This document shows positions 40,367-50,100 of a DNA stretch of 64,000 nt, one piece after another (position 1 is the first letter of the stretch; every line of letters starts with the position of its first letter). A program made the translations under genes and the position numbers. The notes under the pieces are model-generated. The model made no database searches, had not been told where the DNA came from, and was given only the letters and a program-made list of their open reading frames with translations. Origin of the DNA: Tenuifilum sp. 4138str (GTDB lineage: Bacteria; Bacteroidota; Bacteroidia; Bacteroidales; Tenuifilaceae); NCBI RefSeq assembly GCF_041102575.1, contig NZ_JBGCUE010000014.1, forward strand, positions 42,485-106,484, in the 5' to 3' direction.

Positions 40367-41338
40367 ATGGTAAAGCATAAGTATAAATTTCATCCCGAAC
40401 AGCTTGTTTTCGTTAAGGAAAAAAGAACCTTAAGGGAAAAAATTTTGCTTGTGGCTAAATACATCATTGCAGTATTTGTAATTGGCTTTATCTCGTATCT
40501 GGTCTTCCCAATTTTTATTGATACCCTTGAGGTTAGAAAGTTGAAACGTGAAAACCAGGAACTGCTTACTAACTACGAGCTTATAACCCGTCGCATTGAA
40601 CAGCTAAACTCCGTAATCAACAATTTACAGCGTCGCGATGAGGGTATTTACCGTATCATTTTTGAGGCTGAACCCATTCCTGCCACAATTCGCGAGGCCG
40701 GTATAGGTGGTGTAAACCGTTATGCTGAACTGGAGAAGCTATCCAATAGCAAGCTGATTATTGAAACCACCAAGAAGGTTGATGCCCTAACCAAAAAAGC
40801 ATACATCCAAAGCCGCTCATTCGATGAGATAACCGATTTGGCTAAACGCAAGGACAAGATGCTGCGCAGCATCCCTGCCATTATGCCTATTCGCGATAAG
40901 GAGCTAACCCGTGTGGCCTCATCGTTTGGCATGCGCATTCACCCTTTCTATAAGGTGCTTAAAATGCATAACGGTATGGACTTTACCGCACCTACAGGAA
41001 CCGAAATATTTGCTACTGGCGATGGGGTAGTGGTTAATGTTGTTTATGCTCAGCGTGGCTATGGCAATCATGTTATTATTGACCATGGCTTTGGTTATTC
41101 AACCCTTTACGCTCACATGAGCAAGATTGCCGTACGAAAGGGGCAGCGTGTTAGGCGCGGTATGGTTATTGGATATGTTGGCAACACTGGAACATCGGTG
41201 GCTCCCCATTTACATTACGAGGTGCACCGGAATGGCCAGCCCGTTAACCCCATTCACTACTACTTTAACGACTTAACACCCGAACAATACGAGAAACTGG
41301 TTGATATTGCCTCGCAACCCACGCAAAGTTTCGATTAG
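40367..41338 (+). CDS. M23 family metallopeptidase, membrane-anchored (second of two)
   Basis: 323 residues, a tandem paralogue of the preceding gene with the same plan: MVKHKYKFHPEQLVFV N-terminus, a membrane helix at about 27-48, a coiled coil, then a LytM domain with MHNGMDFTAPTGTE, VIIDHGFGYSTLYAHMS and HLHYEV. Zinc ligands are intact. It follows the first copy after 6 bases, so the two are coexpressed and may act together on the cell wall. Confidence 0.9.
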   Translation: MVKHKYKFHPEQLVFVKEKRTLREKILLVAKYIIAVFVIGFISYLVFPIFIDTLEVRKLKRENQELLTNYELITRRIEQLNSVINNLQRRDEGIYRIIFEAEPIPATIREAGIGGVNRYAELEKLSNSKLIIETTKKVDALTKKAYIQSRSFDEITDLAKRKDKMLRSIPAIMPIRDKELTRVASSFGMRIHPFYKVLKMHNGMDFTAPTGTEIFATGDGVVVNVVYAQRGYGNHVIIDHGFGYSTLYAHMSKIAVRKGQRVRRGMVIGYVGNTGTSVAPHLHYEVHRNGQPVNPIHYYFNDLTPEQYEKLVDIASQPTQSFD

Positions 41339-41353
41339 CCAATCCTTACTAAA

Positions 41354-41692
41354 ATGCCATACAAAGAGAAAAAAATTGAAAAGTACTACTACTCCATTGG
41401 CGAAGTGGCCGAGATGTTGGGCGTAAACACCTCGTTAATCCGCTTTTGGGAAAAAAATTTTGATATAATAAAGCCCCATAAGAACAAAAAAGGCAATCGC
41501 TACTTTACCAAGAACGATATCGAAAACCTCAAACTGATTTACCATCTGGTTAAAGAACAGGGAATGACCCTTGAAGGTGCCCGTAAAAAGCTTTCGGCTC
41601 AAAAGGAGGAACTTACCGATAATTACAAGATTGTGGAGTGCCTTACCGAGATTAAGGGCATGCTCATTGAAATTCGCGATTTGCTCGATTAA
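41354..41692 (+). CDS. MerR-family transcriptional regulator
   Basis: 112 residues. The N-terminal winged helix YYYSIGEVAEMLGVNTSLIRFWEKNF..IKPHKNKKGNRYFTKNDI is a MerR DNA-binding domain. A short helical tail follows, with no cysteine-rich effector site. It lies 15 bases after the M23 pair in the same direction. Confidence 0.87.
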   Translation: MPYKEKKIEKYYYSIGEVAEMLGVNTSLIRFWEKNFDIIKPHKNKKGNRYFTKNDIENLKLIYHLVKEQGMTLEGARKKLSAQKEELTDNYKIVECLTEIKGMLIEIRDLLD

Positions 41693-41698
41693 GCGTTT

Positions 41699-42793
41699 AT
41701 GACTGTTAGAGAAGTAACCTCAATCCTGGAATCGTTTGCCCCGCTTGCTTTTCAGGAAGTTTACGATAACTCCGGCCTTATTGTTGGCGATGCTAACATG
41801 GAGGTGACTGGTGTTTTGCTTACAATTGATGTTACACCACAAGTAGTTGCTGAGGCTGTTGAAGGAGGGGCAAACCTGATAGTGGCCCATCACCCTGTAA
41901 TTTTTAAGGGGCTTAAGCGCATAACTGGCAAAAGTTACGTTGAACAGGTTGTGGTTAATGCCATAAAAAACAATATTGCCATTTACGCCGCCCATACAAA
42001 TATCGACAGCGTGCAGGGTGGTGTTAGCTTTAAAATGGCTGAGGTTTTAGGCTTAACCAGCACTCAGGTGTTAAGCCCGCTTACCGGTCAACTCGTAAAG
42101 CTGGTTACCTTTGTTCCTACTGAGTACGCTGAGGCTGTTCGGCAGGCTATGTTCAATGCTGGCGCAGGGGTTATTGGAAACTACGATTCTTGCTCCTTCA
42201 ACATTCAGGGTCAAGGAACCTTCAGGGCTGGCGATGGCACAAATCCGTTCGTTGGCGAAAAGGGCAAAATCCACTTTGAGCCCGAGGTTAGGGTTGAGAC
42301 CATTGTGCCCCGTCACATACTCAACGCTGTGGTTAAAGCTATGGTTGAGGCTCATCCCTACGAAGAGGTTGCCTACGATGTTTACCCCCTCGATTTACCC
42401 TATAAAAAGGCTGGGTTGGGAGTGGTAGGCAACTTACCTGAGCCAATGAATACTATCGATTTCGTTAAGCATGTTAAGCAACAATTCAGGGCCCCTAGTG
42501 TTAGGTACACAAATCCTGTTAAGGAGTTTATTTCCAGGGTTGCCATATGCGGGGGTAGCGCCATTTCGCTTTTGAATGATGCTATTGCTGCCAATGCCGA
42601 TGTTTTTATTACCGCCGATGTGAAATACCACCAGTTTTTCGATGCTGAAAATCGAATTGTAATCCTTGATATCGGACATTTTGAAAGCGAACAATTTACC
42701 ATTGATATTTTTTATGATTTACTCTCAAAAAAAATATCTAATTTTGCAGTCTTAAAATCCAAAGTACGAACTAATCCTATTAACTACATATAG
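41699..42793 (+). CDS. Nif3-like dinuclear metal centre protein
   Basis: 364 residues, the longer bacterial form with the central insert (about 130-235). Metal-binding motifs are IVAHHPVIFKGLKRI, YAAHTNIDSVQGGVS and, at the C-terminus, IGHFESEQFTI. The family includes GTP cyclohydrolase I-type-2 homologues; its exact function is not settled. It starts 6 bases after the MerR gene and is followed after 3 bases by a zinc-ribbon protein, a pairing common in Bacteroidota. Confidence 0.88.
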   Translation: MTVREVTSILESFAPLAFQEVYDNSGLIVGDANMEVTGVLLTIDVTPQVVAEAVEGGANLIVAHHPVIFKGLKRITGKSYVEQVVVNAIKNNIAIYAAHTNIDSVQGGVSFKMAEVLGLTSTQVLSPLTGQLVKLVTFVPTEYAEAVRQAMFNAGAGVIGNYDSCSFNIQGQGTFRAGDGTNPFVGEKGKIHFEPEVRVETIVPRHILNAVVKAMVEAHPYEEVAYDVYPLDLPYKKAGLGVVGNLPEPMNTIDFVKHVKQQFRAPSVRYTNPVKEFISRVAICGGSAISLLNDAIAANADVFITADVKYHQFFDAENRIVILDIGHFESEQFTIDIFYDLLSKKISNFAVLKSKVRTNPINYI

Positions 42794-42796
42794 ATT

Positions 42797-43561
42797 ATGG
42801 CTAAAGAGAAGATCAAACCGGCTGAGCAGAGCACTGAACTGTCCATTGAGGAGAAACTCCGTTTCCTTTATAAGCTCCAGCAGGTAGATTCCAAAATTGA
42901 TAAGATTAAATTGCTACGCGGGGAGCTTCCCCTTGAGGTTCAGGATCTGGAAGATGAAATTGAAGGTCTTACTACCCGTATCGAAAACTACAAGAAAGAG
43001 ATACACGATTTGGAAACCCAAATCAACCAGAAAAAAATTGAAATCAAGGATGCCGAGGCTCTTATCAAGAAGTATCAGGAGCAGCAGAAAAACGTTCGCA
43101 ACAATAGGGAGTACGACTCACTAACCAAGGAGATTGAATACCAAACCCTTGAGATTGAGCTTTGCAACAAGCGCATTAAGGAGTACACCCAGCAGATAAA
43201 GGATAAAAAACAACAGGTTGAGCAAACTGAGAAAACCGTTGAGGAGCGTACACACGATTTGAACGTTAAGAAACAGGAACTCGAGAATATCACCCAGGAA
43301 ACCCAGAAAGAGGAGGATGAACTTTACCGCCTCAGCGAAGAGTATGCCCTGAACATTGAACCCCGATTGCTAACTGCCTACAAGCGCATCAGGGGCAATG
43401 CCCGTAATGGTCTTGCTGTGGTTACTGTTCAGCGCGATGCCTGTGGTGGTTGCTTCAATAAAATTCCACCCCAGCGCCAGCTCGACATCAAGATGCATAA
43501 GAAGGTAATTGTTTGCGAGTACTGCGGCCGCATTCTGGTTGACGATTCACTGCTCGAATAA
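42797..43561 (+). CDS. Coiled-coil protein with C-terminal C4 zinc ribbon
   Basis: 254 residues. A long charged coiled coil (about 30-185) ends in a four-cysteine zinc ribbon: CGGCFNKIPPQRQLDI...VCEYCGRILV. This is the COG1579 family, predicted nucleic-acid binding. It is translationally close to the Nif3-like gene (3 bases). The role is unknown. Confidence 0.85.
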   Translation: MAKEKIKPAEQSTELSIEEKLRFLYKLQQVDSKIDKIKLLRGELPLEVQDLEDEIEGLTTRIENYKKEIHDLETQINQKKIEIKDAEALIKKYQEQQKNVRNNREYDSLTKEIEYQTLEIELCNKRIKEYTQQIKDKKQQVEQTEKTVEERTHDLNVKKQELENITQETQKEEDELYRLSEEYALNIEPRLLTAYKRIRGNARNGLAVVTVQRDACGGCFNKIPPQRQLDIKMHKKVIVCEYCGRILVDDSLLE

Positions 43562-43587
43562 GCTTATTAATTATCATCAATACCATT

Positions 43588-43613
43588 AACGCCCTGCAAT
43601 GGGCGTTATATTT
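43588..43613 (+). terminator. Short terminator-like hairpin after the zinc-ribbon gene
   Basis: AACGCCC/GGGCGTT stem with a 6-base loop, followed by ATATTTATT. The T-run is poor, so efficiency is uncertain. Confidence 0.5.
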
Positions 43614-43705
43614 ATTCATTAAGCTTACCTTATCGATTAATGCGGCATTTCAACATATAGTATTGATTTTTGATTACATTGCAAAAATTTCAAATCCTTT
43701 AAAAT

Positions 43706-44206
43706 ATGAACTATCTAAAGTATTTTGCGTTTGCGCTGTTAGCAGCGGTAATGGTTCTCGGCTCATTCTCGTGCGATAAAAATGATGAAAACGAAATCAA
43801 AAAGGATACCCTGTATGTAAAGTTCATCAACGATCCGGAATCACAGTACACCATTACAACCCTGCAAATCCGAAACCGTGGACCAGTTGATTCACAGCTT
43901 CAGCCAACCGAACCCTGGAGTGAAAACATTCTTAAGAATGGACAACGGATTGCTCCTGGCCAGCATATCTATTTTACCCTTGACCTACCAAGCGGCCACT
44001 GGGCTGAATATCGTTTAGGGGTTGACAATGGTAGTGGTGTAGAGGTTATGCTTTACGATCAACCCAATTACGATGGCTTTACCAATTTGCCCATTACCCA
44101 CTGGGCAACCGATAATAGAACGGTTACTGTTACCATCACATACGACAACTACAGCCAAACCATTACCGTTAGCGGATGGTCCGATATGGCTGGAATTGAA
44201 GAATAA
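43706..44206 (+). CDS. Hypothetical lipoprotein
   Basis: 166 residues with a lipoprotein signal (MNYLKYFAFALLAAVMVLGSFSC). The rest is predicted beta-rich (TLYVKFINDPESQYTITTLQIRN ... HWAEYRLGVDNGSGVEVMLYD). No domain is recognised. It is likely anchored in the outer membrane or exposed. It is a single gene flanked by non-coding repeats downstream. Confidence 0.7.
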   Translation: MNYLKYFAFALLAAVMVLGSFSCDKNDENEIKKDTLYVKFINDPESQYTITTLQIRNRGPVDSQLQPTEPWSENILKNGQRIAPGQHIYFTLDLPSGHWAEYRLGVDNGSGVEVMLYDQPNYDGFTNLPITHWATDNRTVTVTITYDNYSQTITVSGWSDMAGIEE

Positions 44207-44266
44207 CAGCCAACTACTGGACTAATTCTAGATTCAATGTTGTATAGATAGAAGAACTGACATTGT

Positions 44267-44463
44267 TTTTGTCATCCTGAGCGCAGCGAAGGATCTTTTG
44301 AATAGTGTGCAGTGTACAGTGTGCAGTTTACAGGGAAGAGGGAGAGCAGTGTTTGGTTTTTAGTGTTTAGTGAAATGTTTTTTTCACTATCAACCATCAA
44401 CTGTCAACTCCGCTTGTCATCCTGAGCGGCCTGTCCCGCCCTAGCGGGGAGCGAAGGATCTCT
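44267..44463. repeat. 196-bp dispersed repeat, copy 2 (inverted)
   Basis: Begins TTTTGTCATCCTGAGCGCAG and ends GCGGGGAGCGAAGGATCTCT. It is the inverted relative of 30765-30960. The rest of the gap 44207-44645 holds nothing recognisable beyond a small hairpin GCACGCC...GGCGTGC near 44597, which resembles a terminator for the minus-strand cluster. Confidence 0.85.
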
Positions 44464-44645
44464 ATTCATCCCTCGTTGTTATGTTTCGGCGGAGTTTATC
44501 CCTATTTATATCGGGACCCAATATTACAAACAACCTTAACTAAACGACGTAGACTCCAGAATTCTAATAGCTAATACAAAATATCGAAAAACCCTGCACG
44601 CCTTTAGGCGTGCGGGGATAATATCGTCTAAATAACTTTTATAGT

Positions 44646-44831
44646 CTAAAGCCCGAAATGCTTGAGTAATCCGTATACCAGCAATGCAGGCCAAACCAAC
44701 GCCTTTAGGAACCCCAGTACACCAACCCAGAACGATGTTGCTGCGGAGATGTAGTAAATTGCCGCACCAATAAATCCTAGCCCGTAAAGGGTTCCGGCAG
44801 CGCCGTTGCAGTGGATTTCATTCTTTGCCAT
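44646..44831 (-). CDS. Small two-helix membrane protein
   Basis: 61 residues: MAKNEIHCNGAAGTLYGLGF..., with two hydrophobic segments (about 13-32 and 36-57). Similar small proteins occur near envelope genes in Bacteroidota, but no function is known. It lies just downstream of the LemA/TPM cluster on the same strand. Confidence 0.65.
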   Translation of the reverse strand: MAKNEIHCNGAAGTLYGLGFIGAAIYYISAATSFWVGVLGFLKALVWPALLVYGLLKHFGL

Positions 44832-44901
44832 GATGATTTTCTTTTAATTTAACAATGTTAATCGAGCTACTTGTTTGTTAGCCATCAACCTTTTTCTTTT
44901 G

Positions 44902-45675
44902 TTACCAGCTACCACCTGCGCCGCCGCCGCCAAAGCTGCCGCCACCACCACCGCTAAATCCGCCAAAACTACCTGACCCCGACGAGAAGTGACCAAAGCT
45001 ACTACCTCTGCCACTACCCATGCTACTCATCAACAGCCAAAATGGCAGATTTCTTCCTATACTGCCACCCTGTAGCCTATTACCCCTACGTGCCGATAGG
45101 AAGATAGTAGCAAAAAAGATTATGATGAATATGATGCCAGGCCAAGGCGATTCGCCGCTGTAGTACTCATCGGCGGTGTAAAGCCCCGCTGCCAAATCAA
45201 TAATCACGTTAATGGCAGCATCAATCCCTTTGTAGTAACGGTTCTCCTTAAAGTAAGGAATCATCTCCTTATCTACAATCTGTCGGGCTGTTGCATCGGG
45301 TATTACCTCCTCCATGCCATAGCCTGTGGCTATGAATGCATGGCCTTTGTCGTTACCAATCTTAGGTTTAATCAGAATAACTATTCCGTTGTTCTTTCCC
45401 TTTTGGCCAACACCCCACTTTTCGCCAAGTCTAAAAGCAAAATCCGAAGGTTCGTAACCGTTGAGGTCCTTAACGGTTACCACATAGATTTGGGTTGATG
45501 TAGTGTCGTTATAGGCCCGCAGCTTCTGCTCAAGGGCGTTCTGCTCATCAGCCGAAAGGATACCGGCAAAATCGTTTACCAGCCGGGGTGGCGACATGGG
45601 GTCGGGGATATCCTGTGCCTTTACAGGCACTGTAAGAGCCAACAACGAGAGTATGGTATAAAGTATTCGCTTCAT
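44902..45675 (-). CDS. TPM-domain membrane protein (YgcG type)
   Basis: 257 residues. A signal peptide is followed by a TPM domain (about 30-175; VNDFAGILSADEQNALEQKL, VTVKDLNGYEPSDFAFRLGEKWGVG, NNGIVILI), a membrane helix (about 183-205) and a glycine/serine-rich tail (GSGSFGGFSGGGGGSFGGGGAGGSW). The plan is that of YgcG/Psb32-like proteins. It lies in a cluster with a second TPM protein and LemA, a common trio of unknown envelope function. Confidence 0.88.
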   Translation of the reverse strand: MKRILYTILSLLALTVPVKAQDIPDPMSPPRLVNDFAGILSADEQNALEQKLRAYNDTTSTQIYVVTVKDLNGYEPSDFAFRLGEKWGVGQKGKNNGIVILIKPKIGNDKGHAFIATGYGMEEVIPDATARQIVDKEMIPYFKENRYYKGIDAAINVIIDLAAGLYTADEYYSGESPWPGIIFIIIFFATIFLSARRGNRLQGGSIGRNLPFWLLMSSMGSGRGSSFGHFSSGSGSFGGFSGGGGGSFGGGGAGGSW

Positions 45676-45690
45676 ATTAAAATCATTTTT

Positions 45691-46128
45691 TTAACCAAAC
45701 GATATTTCATCGCTCAGCTCGTTGGTATCGGTGTTGGGGTCATACGGGAAGTGAGCCGATAGCTGCTCGCCAGCCATTCCAATTCCCTTAACCAAACCCT
45801 CGGTAAGGCGACCCTCCTTAAACTCGGCCAGCATGGCTTCCTTTATAGTGTCCCAAAAGTTTTCGGGCACTTTTACGTTTATGCCCACATCGCCCAGTAT
45901 GGCAAACTTGTGGTCCTTGAGCGATAGGTAAAATAGAACCCCATTGCGTAGCTTTGTCTTGTGCATTTTGAGCATGGAAAAAATACGGGCAGCCCTATCC
46001 AGTGGGCTACCCTTGCATTCCCACTCCACGTGCACCCTGATTTCGCCTGAGGTTTGCCTTTCGGCTTGCTCAATGGCTTCAACAATTTGACCTTGCTGGG
46101 CAGGGGTGAAGTAATCCTTGGGTTTCAT
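45691..46128 (-). CDS. TPM-domain protein without membrane anchor
   Basis: 145 residues. The TPM fold is visible in IVEAIEQAERQTSGEIRVHVEWEC..PLDRAARIFSMLKMHKTKLRNGVLFYLSLKDHKFAILGDVGIN. No signal peptide or helix is visible. It is the middle gene of the LemA-TPM-TPM cluster (15-base gaps). Confidence 0.87.
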   Translation of the reverse strand: MKPKDYFTPAQQGQIVEAIEQAERQTSGEIRVHVEWECKGSPLDRAARIFSMLKMHKTKLRNGVLFYLSLKDHKFAILGDVGINVKVPENFWDTIKEAMLAEFKEGRLTEGLVKGIGMAGEQLSAHFPYDPNTDTNELSDEISFG

Positions 46129-46143
46129 GGTTCAAAATTGATG

Positions 46144-46746
46144 CTAGTTGGTGAAATCAACCTTTGGAGCCTTTTCGGCACCAGCTTCAGCCTCAAAGTA
46201 ACCCTTCTTCTCAAAGCCAAACAGGCTAGCCCATATATTTTTGGGGAACTGGCGGATGTACGAGTTGTAATCCTGAACCAACTCATTAAACTTACGACGC
46301 TCAACGGCAATACGGTTCTCCGTGCCTTCAAGCTGAGCTTGCAGGTTAACGAACTGCTCATTGGCTTTTAGGTTAGGGTACTGCTCAACCACAACCATTA
46401 AGCGAGCCAAGGCACTGCTTAACTCACCCTGAGCTGCCTGGAACTGCTTTAAGCTTTGCTCGTTCAGGTTATCGGGCTTGATGTTTACGCTTGTGGCTTT
46501 TGCTCTGGCCTCAATTACCTGGGTAAGGGTTTGCTGCTCAAAGTTGGCATAGCCCTTAACCGTATTTACCAGGTTGGGGATAAGATCGAGCCTGCGCTGG
46601 TAGGCTGTTTCCACATTGCCCCACTGCGCTTTTACACCCTCATCCTTTTTTACCATGTTGTTGTATGTGCCCTTAATGGAGCTGTAAATAAAGACAACCA
46701 GCAGGATAACAATACCTGCCACAATCCATTTCTTGCTGATGTTCAT
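46144..46746 (-). CDS. lemA: LemA family protein
   Basis: About 200 residues: one N-terminal membrane helix (about 7-26) and a helical LemA domain (VKAQWGNVETAYQRRLDLIPNLVNTVKGYANFEQQTL, then FNELVQDYNSYIRQFPKNIWASLFGF). The ATG at 46746 (MNISKKWIV) was chosen over an upstream frame to 46806. It is the first gene of the LemA/TPM cluster. Confidence 0.9.
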   Translation of the reverse strand: MNISKKWIVAGIVILLVVFIYSSIKGTYNNMVKKDEGVKAQWGNVETAYQRRLDLIPNLVNTVKGYANFEQQTLTQVIEARAKATSVNIKPDNLNEQSLKQFQAAQGELSSALARLMVVVEQYPNLKANEQFVNLQAQLEGTENRIAVERRKFNELVQDYNSYIRQFPKNIWASLFGFEKKGYFEAEAGAEKAPKVDFTN

Positions 46747-46879
46747 TGCTGTATGGTTTTTAAGGTTAATAATTCCGATGTCATTGGTATCAAAAATCAT
46801 GCACAAGTTAAGGTAAAGATTTAAAACTGGTCACAAAGACGAGTACAATTTAACATATATTGGGAATGTAACTACCCAA

Positions 46880-46910
46880 TGCACAAAATGACATACTGGC
46901 AGAATGTGCA
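46880..46910. promoter_or_regulatory. Inverted repeat upstream of the cas9 locus
   Basis: TGCACA at 46880-46885 and TGTGCA at 46905-46910. It is a possible operator in the 390-base gap between lemA and cas9. No clear plus-strand TAnnTTTG promoter for cas9 was found in this gap. Confidence 0.3.
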
Positions 46911-47014
46911 ATTTTAAAAATTTAGAATGATATGATTTTATGTCTTTTTGTTTATTAAGATTTTTAATATTTTTATGTTAAGCATTTAGAGCGGAAACGG
47001 AAAAAGAAAAGGGT

Positions 47015-47093
47015 ATAAAAAAGAAAGGCGAGTTGCCCCGCCTTAAATGTTTTCACAACGGAATAATCCTTATTGTGAATTGCTTCAGATTGT
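47015..47093 (-). ncRNA. tracrRNA of the type II-C system
   Basis: Read on the minus strand, 47093-47072 (ACAATCTGAAGCAATTCACA and the following bases) is an anti-repeat. It pairs over about 23 bases with the 5' half of the CRISPR repeat in its minus-strand form (GTTGTGAATTGCTTTC...), with one bulged U. It continues with AATAAGG, a segment also seen at this place in other II-C tracrRNAs. It ends in an intrinsic terminator: AAGGCG and CGCCTT arms (47039-47044 and 47025-47030) followed by TTTCTTTTTT. The predicted length is about 75-80 bases. It is divergent from cas9, whose ATG lies about 40 bases away. Confidence 0.9.
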
Positions 47094-47097
47094 AATA

Positions 47098-47129
47098 CAA
47101 ATATATGCTAATTAGGTTAAAAATACAAA
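47098..47129 (-). promoter_or_regulatory. tracrRNA promoter
   Basis: On the minus strand, TTTG (47129-47126), 20 bases, then TATATTTG (47105-47098), a perfect TAnnTTTG box. The predicted start is near 47091-47093, at the beginning of the anti-repeat. The -33 box lies just 4 bases before the cas9 start codon, so cas9 transcription must initiate upstream, across the tracrRNA gene. Confidence 0.75.
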
Positions 47130-47133
47130 TGTT

Positions 47134-50100
47134 ATGAAAAGAATTTTAGGACTTGATTTAGGTTCCGCTTCAATTGGCTGGGCGTTAATAAGTGAAAGCG
47201 AAAATAATGGTAATGTAAATCGTGAAATTTTGGGTTTAGGTTGTCGCATTATTCCTTACGAAGGAACTGAAGGGAAAGACTTTGAAAAGGGAACGGGTGA
47301 AAGTAGAAACTCTATCCGAACAAAAATGCGAACCGTACGCAAGGGTTATGACAGGTATCAACTCCGCAGAAAATACCTTGTCCAAGAGTTGATAAAGCAT
47401 AATATGTATCCAACGGATGAGCTGAAAGGGCTTCCCAAAATGCAGCTCTGGGAACTAAGGAGTAAAGCAGTAAGCGAAAAGGTATCGCTTCCTGAGTTAG
47501 GCAGAATTCTATTGTGGCTGAATCAAAAGCGTGGGTACAAGAGTAGTAGAAGCGACTCTAATTTGGATAAAAAGGATACTGAGTATGTAGCAAAGGTTAA
47601 AAGTCGCCATCAGCTGATTAAAGAGCAAAACCTTACCATTGGCCAGTACTTTTACCAGCAATTAAAGAATGACCCGTTTTTTAGAGTTAAAGAGAATGTA
47701 TTCCCTCGAGAAGCCTATATTGAAGAGTTTGATAGTATTTGCAATGAACAAAAAAAGCATTATCCCGATATTTTAACCGATGAGTTAATCTCAAAAATTC
47801 GGGACGAAATAATATATTATCAAAGACCCTTAAAATCCCAGAAAGGTCTTGTGTCGGTATGTGAGTTTGAGGGATTCTGGCGTAAAGGGAACGATGGCAA
47901 AGAATACTTTGTTGGTCCAAAGGTTGCTCCCAAAAGTTCACCTCTTTTTCAACTTGCAAAGATTTGGGAGAACATCAATAACATTAGAATTGAAAATAAA
48001 CAGGGAAATAACGTTGAAATAACCCTTGAACAGAAAAAGGCGCTTTTTGAACATTTAGACAATAATGAAAAACTTACCCCTACTGATATTATAAGGATTC
48101 TAGGCTTGAAGAAAAACGAATGTTTTTTCAATAAGCAATTGGCTAAGGGAATTAATGGTAATACAACCAAGTGTGCTATATTAAATTGTTTTGATGATGT
48201 TAGTAAGTATGCTCATCTTTTAAAGTTTGATGTTGAGGTTATTGAAACTGGTAAACAAACATACCTTTATGATAATTCCACCGGGGAGGTAATAAACGAG
48301 AAAACTATAAAGTACATTCATCCAAAAATAGAGAAAGAGCCACTGTATGTGCTATGGCATACCATATACTCAATATCTGACCAAGATGAATGCAGTAGGG
48401 TTTTACAGGCCAAGTTTAACATAGAAAAAGAAATAGCTGATAAGCTCTCAGGTATCGATTTTACAAAACAAGGATTTGGCAATAAATCGGCAAAAACATT
48501 AAGAAAAATTTTGCCATACCTAATGGAGGGAGATGGGTATAGCGAAGCCATGTGCTATGCTGGTTATAATCATTCAAATTCCCTTACAAAAGATGAGAAT
48601 TTAAAAAGAGAGTTACTGGATAAATTAAAGCCTATTCCAAAAAATTCGCTCAGGCAACCCATTGTGGAAAAAATACTGAACCAAATGGTTAATGTTGTCA
48701 ATGCAATTATTGATAAATACGGGAAACCCGATGAGATTAGGGTTGAATTAGCCAGAGAGCTAAAGCAAAGTAAGGATGAACGTAACGAAACTTATTTGAA
48801 TATTACAAAGCGGGAAAGGGAGAATGAACAAATAGCTAAGAAACTGCAAGAGTTTGGGCTAAGAGCAACCCGAAACAATATTCTTAAATGGCGTCTTTAT
48901 GAGGAAATGGACAATGAGGATAAGAAGTTAAACGCAATTTGTATTTACTGTGGCCAACCAATCTCTTTGGTTGAGGCAATTAAGGGCACTGACGTTGATA
49001 TTGAACATATAATTCCAAAATCCAAACTCTTTGACGATTCACAAAGCAATAAAACCCTTGCACATCGCCACTGCAATTCTGGTAAAGGCGATATGACTGC
49101 TTACGATTTTATGAAATCAAAACCCACTGAGGTTTTTAATGCCTACATTGAGAGGGTATCGAAGCTGTACGCAAATAAAGTTATTAGCAAGGCTAAGCGC
49201 GACAAACTGCTTATGACCGAAAGCAAAATACCAGAAAACTTTATTGACCGACAGTTAAGGGAAAGCCAGTATATTGCAAAAAAGGCAAGGGAAGTACTTC
49301 TATCAATTTCACATAATGTATGGACTACTTCAGGTAGCGTTACTGCTGAACTCAGGAGATTATGGGGTTGGGACGATGTTACTATGAATCTTCAATTTAA
49401 CAAATATAAGGAGTTAGGCTTGACATCGTTTGTGGAGTGGGAAAGCGAGCATGGCAAGAATAAGCACAGGAAGGAAGTTATTACAGGATGGAGTAAACGC
49501 GACGACCATCGGCATCACGCAGTAGATGCACTTGTTATTGCATGCACAAAACAGGGTTATATTCAGCGATTTAACACCCTTAACTCAAGCAAAACAAAAC
49601 AAGACCTGATAGCCGATGTTGAGAAAAAATCTTTAGAATTTAAAGAAAAGCTCTCGCTCCTTGAAAAATATATAATTAGCGAACAGCCCTTTACAGTTAA
49701 GGAGGTTGAGGAAAAAGTTGCAGAAATTTTGGTATCGTTTAAGGCAGGCAAAAAGGTTGCGGTTATTGGTAAAAGGAAGGTCGGGAAAAAGGGTAATAAA
49801 AAGGTTGTTCAAACAGGCATTATTATTCCAAGAGGAGCATTACACGAAGAGAGTGTGTATGGGAAGGTTAAGACTGTTGAACGCAAGCCAATTAAGTACG
49901 CGTTTGAAAACCCCCATTTAATTGTGCTTCCAAAAATAAAAAAACTAGTTGAGGAACGTCTTTCAAAACATGAAAACGTAAAGGATGCCATTGCCTCGTT
50001 GAAAAAAGAGCCTTTGTATATTGATAAAAATAAACAGGTTTTGCTTGAATACGCTTCATGCTTTAGCAGCGACTATGTGATAAAATATCCGGTTGATATA

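Noticed and set aside
39398..41338. The two M23 genes as one gene split by a frameshift
   Set aside because: Each has its own start, membrane helix and complete zinc site; they are tandem paralogues.
46826..46837. CTGGTCACAAA upstream of the tracrRNA as another repeat remnant
   Set aside because: Only about nine bases match the inverted repeat, too few to separate from chance.
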